From Actinobacteria bacterium OK074 (GTDB lineage: Bacteria > Actinomycetota > Actinomycetes > Streptomycetales > Streptomycetaceae), in NCBI GenBank assembly GCA_001298575.1, contig LJCV01000263.1, positions 89,676-153,675 on the forward strand: a DNA stretch of 64,000 bases. Direction: 5' to 3'. A program made the position numbers and the translations under genes. Below are positions 1 through 7,906 of the stretch, in pieces. Below the pieces are notes generated by a model. That model was not told the origin of the DNA, ran no database searches, and saw nothing but the letters and a program-made list of their open reading frames with translations. Numbering within the stretch: position 1 is the first letter of the stretch; every line of letters begins with the position of its first letter.

Positions 1-86
1 CCCGCCGCGTGCAGCCGCCGCACGGTGGCCTCGCCCAGGCCGCCCGCACCGCCGACCACGACCGCTGAGCTCCCACTGATCTGCAT
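1..86 (-). CDS. SDR-family dehydrogenase, N-terminal fragment
   Basis: Only the first 28 codons are inside the window; the gene runs off the left edge. The translation begins MQISGSSAVVVGGAGGLGEA, with a beta strand followed by a glycine-rich turn (GGAGGLGEA) typical of the NAD(P)-binding Rossmann fold of short-chain dehydrogenases such as 3-hydroxyacyl-CoA dehydrogenases of the HSD10 type. A purine-rich stretch (AGAGGGAAA) precedes the ATG. It is divergent from the acyl-CoA synthetase and shares the intergenic palindrome at 124-142, so a beta-oxidation role (3-hydroxyacyl-CoA oxidation) is an inference from context. Substrate cannot be told from this fragment. Confidence 0.75.
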   Translation of the reverse strand, partial: MQISGSSAVVVGGAGGLGEATVRRLHAA

Positions 87-123
87 CAAGGTTTCCCTCT
101 CTTGCGAGGATGGCTCTAGTGAG

Positions 124-142
124 ATGAGAATAGCATTCTCAT
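124..142. promoter_or_regulatory. Palindromic operator, site 1 of 3 (GAGAAT-N3-ATTCTC)
   Basis: ATGAGAATAGCATTCTCAT is a perfect inverted repeat: 8-bp arms around AGC. It lies between the divergent SDR and acyl-CoA synthetase genes and overlaps the synthetase start codon at 141. The same core recurs at 3643-3659 and 7700-7714. Arm length and spacing fit a TetR-family repressor. A possible -35 (TTGCGA, 102-107) and -10 (GAGAAT, 126-131) would place the promoter inside the operator and give a leaderless or nearly leaderless transcript. Confidence 0.75.
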
Positions 143-1574
143 GAACATAACGATGGTTCTCGACATGGTGGCCTCGGCCGGTGACCGGGCGGTGGTGACG
201 GCGGGCGGCCGTTCCCTGACCGCCGCCGAGCTGTCCGACCGGGCCCGAGCCGCCGCCCGCACCTTCAGGCGCCACGAGGCCGTGCTGTACGTGAGCGCCA
301 ACCATCTGGCCTACCCCGTCGCCCTGTTCGGCGCGGCCCTGGCCGGAGTGCCCTTCATCCCCCTCAACTACCGCCTCGGCGAACACCAGTTGAGCCGCCT
401 CCTGGCCCGCCATCCCGGCGCCCTGGTCCTGCGGCCCGACGACCTCGACGCCCTCCTCGAACTCGAACAGCTTGTTGATGACGATGAGTTGACCGCCCCG
501 CAGGATCCGGACGCGGTCGCCGTCGTCCTCTACACCAGCGGGACCACCGCCGAGCCGAAGGCGGCCCTCCTGCGCCACCGGCACCTGCTCGCCTACGTCC
601 TGAACACCCAGGAGTTCGGCTCGGCCGAGGAGGGCGACGCGGCCCTGGTCGCGGTGCCGCCGTACCACGTGGCCGGGCTGATGAACCTGCTGACCAACCT
701 CTACACCGGCCGCCGCCTGGTCTACCTGCCCGCCTTCGGCGCGGGGGAGTGGCTCGCGACCGTACGGCGGGAGGGGGTCACGCACGCGCTGGTGGTGCCG
801 ACCATGCTGGCCCGGATCGTCGCCGAGGTGCCCGGCGCCGCCGCGGACACACCGACCCTGCGCAGCCTCGCCTACGGCGGCTCCCGCACCCCGCGGCCCG
901 TCGTGGAACGCGCGCTCACCGTCTTCCCGACGACCGGGTTCGTCAACGCGTACGGGCTCACCGAGACCGCCTCCTCGGTCGCCGTCCTCGGCCCCGACGA
1001 CCACCGCGAGGCCCTCGCGGCCGACGACCCCGCCGTCCGCGAACGGCTGTCGTCCGTCGGACGGGCCCTGCCCGGCGTCGAGTTGGAGATCCGGGACGCG
1101 GACGGCACCCCCCTGCCGGCCGGGGCGACCGGCCTGGTGTTCGTGCGCGGCGCACAGATCTCCGGCGAGTACGGCGGCCGCAGCGCCCTGGACGCGGACG
1201 GCTGGTTCCCCACCCGCGACCGGGGCCGCCTGGACGCCGACGGCTACCTGTTCGTCGAGGGACGCGCCGACGACACCATCATCCGCGGCGGCGAGAACAT
1301 CGCCCCCGCCGAGATCGAGGACGTCCTGCTCGCCCACCCCGGCATCACCGAGGCCGCCGTGATCGGCGTGCCCGACCCGGAGTGGGGGCAGCGGATCGTC
1401 GCGGTCGTCGTCGGGGACGGGGACCCGGCCGAGGTCCGGCAGTGGGTCAAGGACCGGCTGCGCACCTCCAAGACGCCCGACACGGTCGTCTTCCGCACCG
1501 AACTGCCCAAGACCGAAACCGGAAAGCTACTGCGCCGCACCCTGGTGGCCGATCTGGAGTCCTCCCATGCCTGA
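141..1574 (+). CDS. Acyl-CoA synthetase (AMP-forming)
   Basis: Class I adenylate-forming enzyme, 477 aa, that would activate a carboxylic acid to its CoA thioester via an acyl-AMP. The phosphate-binding loop YTSGTTAEPK is at residues 131-140, the A5 motif NAYGLTE follows in mid-protein, the hinge region reads RGRLDADGYLFVEGR, and the C-terminal PKTETGK contains the catalytic lysine (about K462). At 477 aa it is shorter than FadD fatty acyl ligases (about 550) and closer to small aryl/acyl ligases. No Shine-Dalgarno precedes the ATG at 141, which overlaps the palindrome, so a leaderless transcript or a start at Met5 or Met9 is possible. It overlaps the thiolase by 8 nt, indicating an operon. 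Substrate unknown. Confidence 0.9.
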   Translation: MNITMVLDMVASAGDRAVVTAGGRSLTAAELSDRARAAARTFRRHEAVLYVSANHLAYPVALFGAALAGVPFIPLNYRLGEHQLSRLLARHPGALVLRPDDLDALLELEQLVDDDELTAPQDPDAVAVVLYTSGTTAEPKAALLRHRHLLAYVLNTQEFGSAEEGDAALVAVPPYHVAGLMNLLTNLYTGRRLVYLPAFGAGEWLATVRREGVTHALVVPTMLARIVAEVPGAAADTPTLRSLAYGGSRTPRPVVERALTVFPTTGFVNAYGLTETASSVAVLGPDDHREALAADDPAVRERLSSVGRALPGVELEIRDADGTPLPAGATGLVFVRGAQISGEYGGRSALDADGWFPTRDRGRLDADGYLFVEGRADDTIIRGGENIAPAEIEDVLLAHPGITEAAVIGVPDPEWGQRIVAVVVGDGDPAEVRQWVKDRLRTSKTPDTVVFRTELPKTETGKLLRRTLVADLESSHA

Positions 1575-2727
1575 AGCCGTTCTCGTGTCCGCCCTGCGCA
1601 CCCCCGTCGGCACCGCCGTCAAGGGCACCCTGCGCGACACCACCGCGTACGACCTGGCCCACCACATCCTCGCCGCGTCCGTCGCCACGGACGGTGTGGA
1701 TCCGGCCGCCATCGACGACGTCGTCCTCGGCGAGGGCCTCTACGGCGGTGGCGTCATCGCCCGGCACGCCGCGCTCACCGTCGGTCTCACCTCCGTCCCC
1801 GGTCTTGCCCACAACCGGCACTGCGCGGCGGGCCTGGCGGCCGTGCAGAGCGCGGCGGGGAGCATCCGCTCCGGCATGGACGAACTCGTCGTCGCCGGGG
1901 GCGTCAACTCGGCCTCCACGGCCCCGAGGTCGAAGTTCCGCGTCGACGGGGAGTGGGCCGAGCCGTGGAGCCCGCCCACGCACCCGGACCGCCCGGACGC
2001 CCCCAACCTCGACATGTCGATCACCGTCGGCTGGAACACGGCCGTCCGCGCGGGCCTGAGCCGCGCGGACATGGACGCGTGGGCGCTGCGCTCGCACCGG
2101 AACGCCATCCGGGCCATCGACGAGGGCCGGTTCGACGCGGAGATCGTGCCGATCGACACCCCGCACGGCCTGTTCGCCGTCGACGAGCACCCGCGGCGGA
2201 CGACGAGCGCGGAACGGCTGGCCGCGCTCAAGCCGCTGCACCCGGAGATCGAGGGCTTCAGCATCACCGCGGGCAACGCGGGGGGCGCCAACGACGGGGC
2301 CGCCGCCCTGATCGTCGCCAGTGACCGGGTCGCGGAGCGGGAGGGGCTGCCCGTGCTGGCCACGGTCCGGTCGTGGGCCTCGGTCGGCGTCGACCCGGCC
2401 GAGACCGGGCTCGCACCCGTCGCCGTGATCCCCAAGGCGCTGGCCCGCGCGGGCCTTTCGACCGGTGACGTGGACCTGTTCGAGATCAACGAGGCGTTCG
2501 CCGCGGTGCCCGTCGCCGCCGTCAAACGGCTCGGCCTCGACCCGGACCTCGTCAACGTCAACGGCAGCGGCTGTTCGCTCGGCCACCCGGTCGCGGCCAC
2601 GGGGGCGCGGATGCTGGTCACCCTGGTCCACGAACTGCGCCGCCGCGGCGGGGGAGTCGGGGTCGCGTCGATGTGCGCGGGCGGGGGGATGGGGTCGGCG
2701 GTGGTGATCGAGGGGGGGGCGCCGTAA
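1567..2727 (+). CDS. Thiolase (acetyl-CoA C-acyltransferase family)
   Basis: 386 aa, the usual thiolase length. It would cleave a 3-ketoacyl-CoA with free CoA, releasing acetyl- or propionyl-CoA. The nucleophilic cysteine lies in NRHCAAG (C86), the histidine in LGHPVAATG (H340) and the second acid/base cysteine in MCAGGGMG (C370). The segment before GHP reads GSGCS where many thiolases have a GGAIA-like sequence, so it sits away from canonical FadA. Its ATG overlaps the end of the acyl-CoA synthetase, so activation and thiolysis are translationally coupled. It converges on the thioesterase, with a strong hairpin between. Confidence 0.92.
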   Translation: MPEAVLVSALRTPVGTAVKGTLRDTTAYDLAHHILAASVATDGVDPAAIDDVVLGEGLYGGGVIARHAALTVGLTSVPGLAHNRHCAAGLAAVQSAAGSIRSGMDELVVAGGVNSASTAPRSKFRVDGEWAEPWSPPTHPDRPDAPNLDMSITVGWNTAVRAGLSRADMDAWALRSHRNAIRAIDEGRFDAEIVPIDTPHGLFAVDEHPRRTTSAERLAALKPLHPEIEGFSITAGNAGGANDGAAALIVASDRVAEREGLPVLATVRSWASVGVDPAETGLAPVAVIPKALARAGLSTGDVDLFEINEAFAAVPVAAVKRLGLDPDLVNVNGSGCSLGHPVAATGARMLVTLVHELRRRGGGVGVASMCAGGGMGSAVVIEGGAP

Positions 2728-2750
2728 CCGCCGTGCTGTGAAAGGGGGTC

Positions 2751-2782
2751 GGGGTGGCCGCCGGAGGTCCGGCGGCCACCCC
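2751..2782. terminator. Bidirectional terminator hairpin
   Basis: A perfect 15-bp GC stem (GGGGTGGCCGCCGGA and its complement) closed by a 2-nt GG apex lies between the convergent thiolase and thioesterase genes. No T-run follows, as is common for Streptomyces terminators. It could end both transcripts. Confidence 0.75.
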
Positions 2783-2784
2783 GT

Positions 2785-3582
2785 TCAGGCCCGGAACCGG
2801 AGCAGCGCCTCCTGGGCGAACGACGCGACCAGCGTGCCCGACGCGGTGAGCACGTCGCCCCGGCCGAAGGAACGCCCGTGGGCGAAGAGGGGGCTCGCGT
2901 GCCGCAGCAGCAGCCAGTCGTCCGTGCGGAACGGGCGGTGGAACCACACGGTGTGCGCGGTCACCGCCGAGGTGAACGCCGTGCCCGAGTCGCGCTGGGT
3001 GACGCCCTCCAGCGGGCGCAGCGCCGTCCCGATCAGGCTCAGGTCGCTCGCGTACGCGGTGAGCGCGGGGCCGAGCGCCGGGTCGACCTCGGGCGTGCGC
3101 ATCCACAGGTCGTACGCGGGCGGTTCGGACTTGGGCGAGTCCAGATCGCTCGTGGCCCGGGTCTGCCAGGGGACGAGACCGAGGTCGACGTCGTGCTCCG
3201 GGCCGGGCACGGCGGGCACGTCGGTGTCGGCCTGGTGCTCGGGGCCGTCCTCGGAGGCGTGCAGCGACACCGACGCGGTGGCCGCGACCCCCGTCGTCTG
3301 CCGGGCGACCACCGTCAGCGTGGCGAAGGTGGAGCCCTCGTGCTGCCGGGTCACCTCGAACCGCAACGGCTCCTCGGGCCGGCCGGCGCGCGCGAACTGC
3401 ACGTGCAGCGACTTGAGTTGCTTGTCCGGGCAGGAGAGCGAGGCCGCGCGCGCGAACTGGGCGAGGATCTGCCCGCCGAACACGCGGTGGTAGCCGAGCC
3501 GTTGGTTGCGCCCCTCGAAGACGGGCCCGGGGCGGGCGTCGAGTGCGAGGCAGCCGAGCAGGTCACTCCAGAGATCCGTCAC
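2785..3582 (-). CDS. Acyl-CoA thioesterase, TesB-like
   Basis: About 265 aa. It hydrolyses acyl-CoA to free acid and CoA. The N-terminal half carries the double-hotdog TesB signature (RLGYHRVFGGQILAQ, then KSLHVQFARAGRP) and the C-terminal half the second hotdog, including TAHTVWFHRPFRTDDWLL. I chose the GTG at 3582 (VTDLWSDLLGC) because GGGAGC lies just upstream; the frame is open to a TTG at 3639, but that has poor support and would run toward the operator at 3643. Divergent from the carboxylesterase. In this island it may recycle CoA or release a dead-end acyl-CoA. Confidence 0.85.
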   Translation of the reverse strand: MTDLWSDLLGCLALDARPGPVFEGRNQRLGYHRVFGGQILAQFARAASLSCPDKQLKSLHVQFARAGRPEEPLRFEVTRQHEGSTFATLTVVARQTTGVAATASVSLHASEDGPEHQADTDVPAVPGPEHDVDLGLVPWQTRATSDLDSPKSEPPAYDLWMRTPEVDPALGPALTAYASDLSLIGTALRPLEGVTQRDSGTAFTSAVTAHTVWFHRPFRTDDWLLLRHASPLFAHGRSFGRGDVLTASGTLVASFAQEALLRFRA

Positions 3583-3642
3583 TTGGGCTCCCGGCGCGGG
3601 TGGGCAGTTGAAGACCCCAGTGTAATCAAAGCTCTCCAAAGA

Positions 3643-3659
3643 AGAGAATGGTGTTCTCT
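3643..3659. promoter_or_regulatory. Palindromic operator, site 2 of 3
   Basis: AGAGAATGGTGTTCTCT is an inverted repeat with 13 of 14 arm bases paired around a 3-nt centre, matching the GAGAAT-N3-RTTCTC core of sites 1 and 3. It sits in the divergent gap between the thioesterase (start 3582) and the carboxylesterase (start 3717), placed to control both. Confidence 0.7.
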
Positions 3660-3716
3660 ACGGAAGAGGGCACAATGATCTCCGGCCGCACGACCACACC
3701 ACCGGGGAGTTACGGC

Positions 3717-5282
3717 ATGACCGACCGTCTCGTGGACACCCGTGCGGGCAAGGTGCGCGGCACCGAAACCGGCGAGGGCGTCGTCGCCTGGCGCGGCATC
3801 CCGTACGCGGCCCCGCCCGTGGGCCCGCTGCGCCTGCGGCTGCCGGTGCCCGCCGAACCGTGGAGCGGGGTGCGCGACGCCGCCGCCTACGGGCCGCCCT
3901 CCCTCCAGCCGACGGCCATGGCCGCCCTCGCCGCCGCGACCCCGCTGCCCGGCGGCGCCCCCGGGCCGCCCGCGCCCGCCGAGGACTGCCTCTACCTCAA
4001 CGTGACCGCACCGGAGGGCGCCGAGCGGCGGCCCGTGCTGCTGTGGGTGCACGGCGGCGGCTACATGACCGGCCACGGCGCCGCCCAGTACGGCGACTGC
4101 GGTGCCTTCGCCCGCACCCACGACGTGGTCGTCGTGACCTTCAACTACCGCCTGGGCGCGCTGGGTTTCCTCGCCCTGGGCGGATTCGGTGAACTCGGCG
4201 GGCTCGATGGGCTTGGCGCCGAGGCGCACACCGGCTCCTTCGGGCTGCACGACCAGATCGCCGCCCTGCGCTGGGTGCACGACAACATCGCCGGCTTCGG
4301 CGGCGACCCGGACCGGATCACGGTCTACGGCATGTCCGCGGGCGCCAAGTCCGTCGCCAACCTGCTGGCCTCCCCGCTCACCCGCGGCCTGATCCACCGG
4401 GCGGCCTCCTCCAGCGGCGGCGCCGACCACGTGGCCACGCCCGCCCAGGACGCCGAGGTCACCCGGCGCTTCCTCCGCGCCCTCGGCACCGGCCCGGAGC
4501 GGATCCGCGAGGTGACCGCGGAGGAGATCCTGCACGCCCAGACGACGGTCGGCGACGGCTTCCGCGCGATGTGGCTGTGGCGCCCCTCCATCGACGGACT
4601 CGCCCTGACCGCACGGCCGTTGGAGGCCATCGCCGCGGGCGCGGCGGCCGGAGTCCCGCTGCTCGCGCAGACCTGCGTCAACGAGTGCGACCTGTACGAA
4701 CTGTTCACCGCGGACGCGGCCGACCAGACGGCACGGGTGCTGGGGGAGTACTTCGGGGCGGCCGGACGGGACCGGATCCTGGCCGCGTACGCCACGACGG
4801 GTGCGGGCACAGGTGTGGGCGCGGGCGTAAGCGCGAACACGGGCCCCGCCCAAGCCCGCCTCGACATCATGACCGACGAGCGCTACGGCATCCCCACCAC
4901 CCGCCTCGCCGACGCCCAGTCCGCGCACGCCCCCGTGTGGCGCTCACGCTACGACGGCCCCCTCACCGGCATGCCCCCGCCCATCGCACCCACCGGCGCG
5001 CTGCCCGCCTTCCACGGCTCGGACGGTGCCGGGATCTGGCTCGGCGGCGCCGGGGCGAACGCCCAACTCCACGCGGTCTGGGGCGCGTTCGCCAACGGCG
5101 GCACCCCCTCGGCGGCCGGACTTCCGTCCTGGCCCGGCTACAGCACCGACCGGCGCACCACCATGGTGTTCGACTCCGCCGGGTCGTACGTCCTCGACGA
5201 CCCCCGCGGTGACCGGCGCGCCGCCTGGGACGGCCTGGAGTGGGACTCCGGCACCTGGTGGCCGCTGGACGGGCTCACCTGA
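3717..5282 (+). CDS. Type-B carboxylesterase
   Basis: 521 aa alpha/beta hydrolase that hydrolyses carboxylic esters. It shows the family hallmarks in order: EDCLYLNV (about 89-96), oxyanion loop HGGGYMTG (112-119), and the nucleophile elbow GMSAG with Ser207. FHGSD near the C-terminus probably contains the catalytic histidine. The ATG at 3717 has GGGGAG 9 nt upstream; an in-frame GTG at 3648 would begin inside the operator and is unlikely. No signal peptide is seen, so it is likely cytoplasmic. It may unmask the acid later activated by the acyl-CoA synthetase. It converges on the acyl-CoA dehydrogenase operon after a 27-nt gap. Confidence 0.9.
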   Translation: MTDRLVDTRAGKVRGTETGEGVVAWRGIPYAAPPVGPLRLRLPVPAEPWSGVRDAAAYGPPSLQPTAMAALAAATPLPGGAPGPPAPAEDCLYLNVTAPEGAERRPVLLWVHGGGYMTGHGAAQYGDCGAFARTHDVVVVTFNYRLGALGFLALGGFGELGGLDGLGAEAHTGSFGLHDQIAALRWVHDNIAGFGGDPDRITVYGMSAGAKSVANLLASPLTRGLIHRAASSSGGADHVATPAQDAEVTRRFLRALGTGPERIREVTAEEILHAQTTVGDGFRAMWLWRPSIDGLALTARPLEAIAAGAAAGVPLLAQTCVNECDLYELFTADAADQTARVLGEYFGAAGRDRILAAYATTGAGTGVGAGVSANTGPAQARLDIMTDERYGIPTTRLADAQSAHAPVWRSRYDGPLTGMPPPIAPTGALPAFHGSDGAGIWLGGAGANAQLHAVWGAFANGGTPSAAGLPSWPGYSTDRRTTMVFDSAGSYVLDDPRGDRRAAWDGLEWDSGTWWPLDGLT

Positions 5283-5309
5283 CGGCGCCCGCCCCGCAAC
5301 CGGCCGCCC

Positions 5310-6119
5310 TCACAACTGCGCGAGCCGCGGCGCCGTACCCCCCGCCCGCACCACCGCCCCCGCCTCCCGGGTCAACTCCCGTGCGCTGCCCAGCAGTCCG
5401 TCCAGCACGAGGGCGCGCCGGACGTGCCGGTGCAGGTCGTGCTCGGCGGTGAAGCCGATCCCGCCCAGCACCTGCTGGGCGTGGCGTGCCGCCGTCAACG
5501 CCGCCCGCCCGGCCGCCGCCTTGGCGAGCAGCGCCCCCAACTCGCCGCCGGTGTCGTGGGCGGTCACCAGGGTGGCCTCGGCGCCGTCGAGCGCCACCAG
5601 GGTCTCGGCCAGCCGGTGCCGTACCGCCTGGAAGGACGCCAGGGGCTTGCCGAACTGGACACGGTCCAGGGCGTGTTGCCGGGCCAGCGCGAGCATCGTC
5701 CGGCCGGTGCCCAGCAGCCACCAGCCCAACGCACGGCGCCCGGCGGCGAGTTCGGCCTCGGTCGATGCCGAGGCCCCGGACTCGGCCGCCCGTAGCGGGA
5801 GTTCGGCGTCGATCGCGGTGCCGCCGCCGTCCGTGCGCTCCCAGGTCACCCACGTTCCGCCCGTGAACGGCAGCGGCGGGGTCCCGCCCGGCGGTCGGCC
5901 GGACGCGGTGAGCAGCACGTCGTTGAGCAGCGGGGCGTGCGCGCCGGTCTCGCCGAGCAGGGTGAACGTCAACGGCACGGCCACGTCCGGGAGTTCGGCG
6001 AGCAGGTCGGGCCAGCCCAGCTCGGTGAGGGCCGCGTCGAGCGCGGCCCCGGAGGCGGCCGTCATCGTCTTGCGGAGTGTGTCGGCGAGCAGGTCCCGTT
6101 CCGTGGCGTCCACGGTCAC
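5310..6119 (-). CDS. Acyl-CoA dehydrogenase, short second subunit
   Basis: 269 aa, well below the usual 370-400. The N-terminal part is divergent and shortened, while the C-terminal helical domain is clear: GWWLLGTGRTMLALARQHALDRVQFGKPLASFQAVRHRLAE and QQVLGGIGFTAEHDLHRHVRR. The GTG start overlaps the stop of the larger acyl-CoA dehydrogenase (GTGA), so the two are translationally coupled. This matches actinobacterial heteromeric (alpha2-beta2) FadE pairs, where FAD and catalytic residues are shared across two unlike subunits. That it forms such a complex is inference. The Arg-x-Gln-Phe-Gly-Lys (RVQFGK) flavin-contact motif is intact. Confidence 0.85.
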   Translation of the reverse strand: MTVDATERDLLADTLRKTMTAASGAALDAALTELGWPDLLAELPDVAVPLTFTLLGETGAHAPLLNDVLLTASGRPPGGTPPLPFTGGTWVTWERTDGGGTAIDAELPLRAAESGASASTEAELAAGRRALGWWLLGTGRTMLALARQHALDRVQFGKPLASFQAVRHRLAETLVALDGAEATLVTAHDTGGELGALLAKAAAGRAALTAARHAQQVLGGIGFTAEHDLHRHVRRALVLDGLLGSARELTREAGAVVRAGGTAPRLAQL

Positions 6120-7207
6120 TCCCTCCCCAGGTCGAGCAGGCGGCGCGCGACGATGTTGCGCTGGATCTCCGCCGTACCGCCGTAGATGGTCGCCGCCCTG
6201 GCGTACAGGTACTCCGTGCGCCACGGCGTGTCCGTCAGCTCCAGCGCGCCGGGCAGCAAGTCCCGCACGGTTTCGAAGAGTCGCTGTTCCGCCGTGGCGA
6301 GCAGCACCTTGTCCACCGAGGTCTCCGGGCCGAGCCGCTCCCCGGCCGCCAGGCGCCGCTGGGTGGCGTGGGAGCGGCAGCGGGCCGTGTGCAACGCGAG
6401 GTAGGCGGCGCCGAGTTCGGCGTCGTCCGGGACGGCGGTCTCGGCCGCGAGGCGGTCCAGGCGGGTGAAGAGGTGGGCGATCCGGTGCCAGAAGCAGGTG
6501 GAGCGCTCGTGCGGGAGCAGGTCCATCGCGAGCCGCCAGCCGTCGCCGGGGCGGCCGAGCATCCGGTCGGCCGGGACCACCACGTCGTCCAGGAACACCT
6601 CGGCGAACTCGTCCACGCCGTGCATCGTGCGCAGCGGCCGTACGGTGATGCCCGGGGTGTCCATGTCGACGAAGAACGCGGTGATCCCGTCGTGGCCCGG
6701 CGCGGTGCGGGTCAGCAGGACGCAGCGGGCCGCGTACTGGGCCAGGCTCGTCCACACCTTCTGGCCGCTCACCACCCAGGCTCCGTCGGGCTGTTGGACC
6801 GCCTTCGTCGTCAGGGAGGCGAGGTCGCTGCCGGAGCCGGGCTCGGAGAAGCCCTGGCACCACTGTTCGCGCCCGCTCAGCAGCAACGGGACCATCTCGG
6901 CGGCGAGTTCGGGACGGGCGTAGGAGATCAGCGTCGGGGTGAGGACCTCGACCATCGAGTAGATGCCGGGCTCGGCCAGGCCCCGGGTGGCGACCTCCTC
7001 GCCCAGGAGCGCCCGCAGCACGGCCGGACCGCCGAGTCCCCCGACCTCGGCGGGCCAGCCGTGCCGCATCCAGCCGGCGTCGTACAACGCCCTTCGCACG
7101 CGCGCGAGTTGGGCCACCTGGGCGTCGAGCGAGTGGTCGGGGCCGGGGGTGAGGTCGTGCTCGTCGAGCCAGGCGCGCACGGCGGCGCGGAACTCCTCGG
7201 TGTTCAC
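6116..7207 (-). CDS. Acyl-CoA dehydrogenase, large subunit
   Basis: 363 aa FAD-dependent enzyme introducing an alpha-beta double bond into an acyl-CoA. The sequence gives the N-terminal helical domain, then the flavin-binding segment WCQGFSEPGSGSDLASL and the KVWTSLAQYAARCVLL strand, then the C-terminal helices ending RRLLDLGRE. The GTG at 7207 overlaps the stop of the NTF2-like gene upstream (GTGA), and its own stop overlaps the start of the short subunit. The coupled order NTF2-like, large, short argues for one multi-protein enzyme. Electron acceptor would be ETF, not encoded here. Confidence 0.9.
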   Translation of the reverse strand: MNTEEFRAAVRAWLDEHDLTPGPDHSLDAQVAQLARVRRALYDAGWMRHGWPAEVGGLGGPAVLRALLGEEVATRGLAEPGIYSMVEVLTPTLISYARPELAAEMVPLLLSGREQWCQGFSEPGSGSDLASLTTKAVQQPDGAWVVSGQKVWTSLAQYAARCVLLTRTAPGHDGITAFFVDMDTPGITVRPLRTMHGVDEFAEVFLDDVVVPADRMLGRPGDGWRLAMDLLPHERSTCFWHRIAHLFTRLDRLAAETAVPDDAELGAAYLALHTARCRSHATQRRLAAGERLGPETSVDKVLLATAEQRLFETVRDLLPGALELTDTPWRTEYLYARAATIYGGTAEIQRNIVARRLLDLGRE

Positions 7208-7659
7208 CGTGCGGGGCGCTCGTAGGCGTGCGGGCGGCCGGAGTCGTGGGCGCCGCTGCGGCGGATGAAGGTCATGGCGCGGGTGCGCAGCCGCCAGCCC
7301 TCGGCCGTGCGCGCGTAGGTGTCGTTGTAGTAGCCGATGCGCATCTCGTGCGTGGCCTGTTCGACGAAGCACAGCGGCTGGGTGCCGGTCGCGGTGTCGC
7401 CCGCGAGGTCGATCGCCGGGGTGCCCGTGAGGAACAGGCCCTTGGGGGCCGCCGCGACCAGCGCCGGGAACTCGTCGAGGGGATAGGTGTCGCCGAAGGC
7501 GCTGTAGGTGCCGTCCGGGGTGAAGACGGCGATCACCCCCTCGATGTCGCCCCGGGTGATGTGCACCGCATAGCGGGCCAGCAGCTGCTGGATCTCCATC
7601 AGGTCGTCGGTCAGCTCGCCAGTGGACAAGGACTCTCCGCCCTTCGCCGGGCTTGTCAC
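7204..7659 (-). CDS. SnoaL/NTF2-fold protein
   Basis: Up to 151 aa, with the NTF2 cone-fold pattern: ELTDDLMEIQQLLARYAVHITRGDIEGVIAVFTPDGTYSAFG, then YYNDTYARTAEGWRLRTRAMTF. Such proteins act as small hydratases, isomerases or binding partners. The start is uncertain: the GTG at 7659 has no ribosome-binding site, while a TTG at 7629 follows GGAGAG closely and would give 141 aa. First gene of the operon with the two-subunit acyl-CoA dehydrogenase and preceded by operator site 3. A role in processing the unsaturated acyl-CoA is inference. Confidence 0.8.
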   Translation of the reverse strand: MTSPAKGGESLSTGELTDDLMEIQQLLARYAVHITRGDIEGVIAVFTPDGTYSAFGDTYPLDEFPALVAAAPKGLFLTGTPAIDLAGDTATGTQPLCFVEQATHEMRIGYYNDTYARTAEGWRLRTRAMTFIRRSGAHDSGRPHAYERPAR

Positions 7660-7699
7660 CGAGTGGATCCGGAGTGCATCCGGAGGGCTTCACTCAGGT

Positions 7700-7714
7700 G
7701 AGAATGCCATTCTC
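7700..7714. promoter_or_regulatory. Palindromic operator, site 3 of 3
   Basis: GAGAATGCCATTCTC is a perfect inverted repeat with 6-bp arms and a 3-nt centre, the same element as 124-142 and 3643-3659. It lies in the divergent gap between the NTF2-like/acyl-CoA dehydrogenase operon and the LivHM-type transporter operon (ATG 7907), so one repressor could control both enzymes and uptake. Confidence 0.75.
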
Positions 7715-7906
7715 TTAGGTGATTGGCAGGTTTCCACGGAGGGGGAGGCAGCGTCAACAACCTTTGTCCGAATGGTTGATTCTCCGTGGATGAGAAGCTA
7801 GTTTCCGCAGCGGGAGAAGGTGGAACTTCGACAGTTTCCGGCCACTCCCACGGCACGCACGAGACGCTGTCGCCGAACCCGGCGCGCGCCTGAGCGACGG
7901 AGGACC

